Assembly (NCBI GenBank): GCA_030044485.1
Contig: JASHVQ010000192.1
Coordinates: 1 to 5,197 of the forward strand
Source of the DNA: Methylovirgula sp.
GTDB lineage: Bacteria > Pseudomonadota > Alphaproteobacteria > Rhizobiales > Beijerinckiaceae
Length of the DNA: 5,197 bases
Direction of reading: 5' to 3'
A program made the position numbers and the translations under genes. Below the pieces are notes generated by a model. It searched no databases and was not told the DNA's origin. It saw only the letters and a list, made by a program, of their open reading frames with translations. How positions within the stretch are numbered: position 1 is the first letter of the stretch; each line of letters opens with the position of its first letter. Positions 5,052 through 5,197 of the stretch are shown in pieces.

Positions 5052-5197
5052 ATGATTGGAATGGTCCTCGTGACCCACGGCGATCTGGCGAAGGAGTTCC
5101 GCTCTGCGCTCGAGCACGTCGTCGGACCGCAGAAGCAAATCGCCACGGTATCGGTCGGCCCCGAGGACGACATGGAGCAGCGCCGCAAGGAAATCCT
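5052..5197 (+). CDS. EIIA(Man)-family PTS phosphocarrier, N-terminal part, cut by window end
   Basis: The first 48 complete codons are present, with no stop before the window edge. The opening MIGMVLVTHGDLAKEFRSAL matches the EIIA(Man) fold: first beta strand, then the phospho-acceptor His9 in VTHG, then the first helix. The next stretch, EHVVGPQKQIATVSVGPEDDMEQRRKEIL, is typical of the single-domain rhizobial EIIA found after hprK. The full protein is usually about 130-135 residues. In the family it accepts phosphate from HPr; alphaproteobacteria normally lack the matching sugar permease, so its role is regulatory. HPr (ptsH) usually follows and should lie just past the window. Start: ATG at 5052, with a poor ribosome site; a second ATG at codon 4 (5061) is possible but would remove part of the first strand. 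It may depend on translation of a short frame that ends at 5055. Confidence 0.9.
   Translation, partial: MIGMVLVTHGDLAKEFRSALEHVVGPQKQIATVSVGPEDDMEQRRKEI

Noticed and set aside
4860..5188. Minus-strand open frames across the hprK-EIIA gap
   Set aside because: They overlap the clear EIIA start and have Arg/His-rich products without a known pattern.

Overview
This is a GC-rich chromosomal segment, almost certainly from an alphaproteobacterium of the order Hyphomicrobiales (Rhizobiales). The main reason is the run chvI - chvG - hprK - EIIA(Man), a gene order typical of that group (chvI/chvG in Agrobacterium, chvI/exoS in Sinorhizobium, bvrR/bvrS in Brucella). Codon use (strong G/C at third positions) is even across the genes. 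I see no transposase, integrase, tRNA, rRNA or CRISPR array. I cannot name a genus from the sequence alone.

Layout. (1) 5-616, plus strand: CcmG/DsbE, the membrane-anchored periplasmic thioredoxin of cytochrome c maturation. The ATGA at its start suggests it closes a ccm operon that enters from the left. (2) 617-674: a short convergent gap with a perfect 8-bp hairpin that could end transcription from both sides. (3) 675-1466, minus strand: an FMN-binding split-barrel protein of the HugZ/pyridoxamine-phosphate-oxidase-like class with a C-terminal DUF2470-type domain. (4) 1467-1742: a 276-bp divergent regulatory region holding an AT-rich TATAAT island, hairpins, and a 9-nt element repeated just before both divergent start codons. 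(5) 1743-2438 chvI and 2527-4359 chvG, plus strand: response regulator and membrane sensor kinase, separated by 88 bp with a hairpin. (6) 4356-4829 hprK: the short alphaproteobacterial HPr kinase/phosphorylase, overlapping chvG by 4 bp. (7) 4830-5051: a 222-bp gap with several weak structural signals. (8) 5052 to the window end: the start of an EIIA(Man)-family PTS protein, cut off after about 48 codons.

How it works together. ChvG senses periplasmic or envelope conditions and phosphorylates ChvI, an OmpR-type transcription factor. In relatives this pair controls envelope, acid response, exopolysaccharide and host-interaction genes. HprK and EIIA belong to the incomplete regulatory PTS of alphaproteobacteria, where HprK modifies the seryl site of HPr and EIIA takes phosphate from the histidyl site. 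The hprK-chvG overlap suggests that envelope sensing and carbon/nitrogen sensing are co-transcribed. In many relatives pckA lies next to chvI; here the neighbour is the HugZ-like gene.

Nothing here amounts to a clearly new biological system. The window is mostly conserved core genome. The items most worth checking are in the non-coding DNA: the shared pre-start element of the divergent pair, the chvI-chvG hairpin, and the hprK-EIIA gap with a possible short ORF coupled to EIIA.
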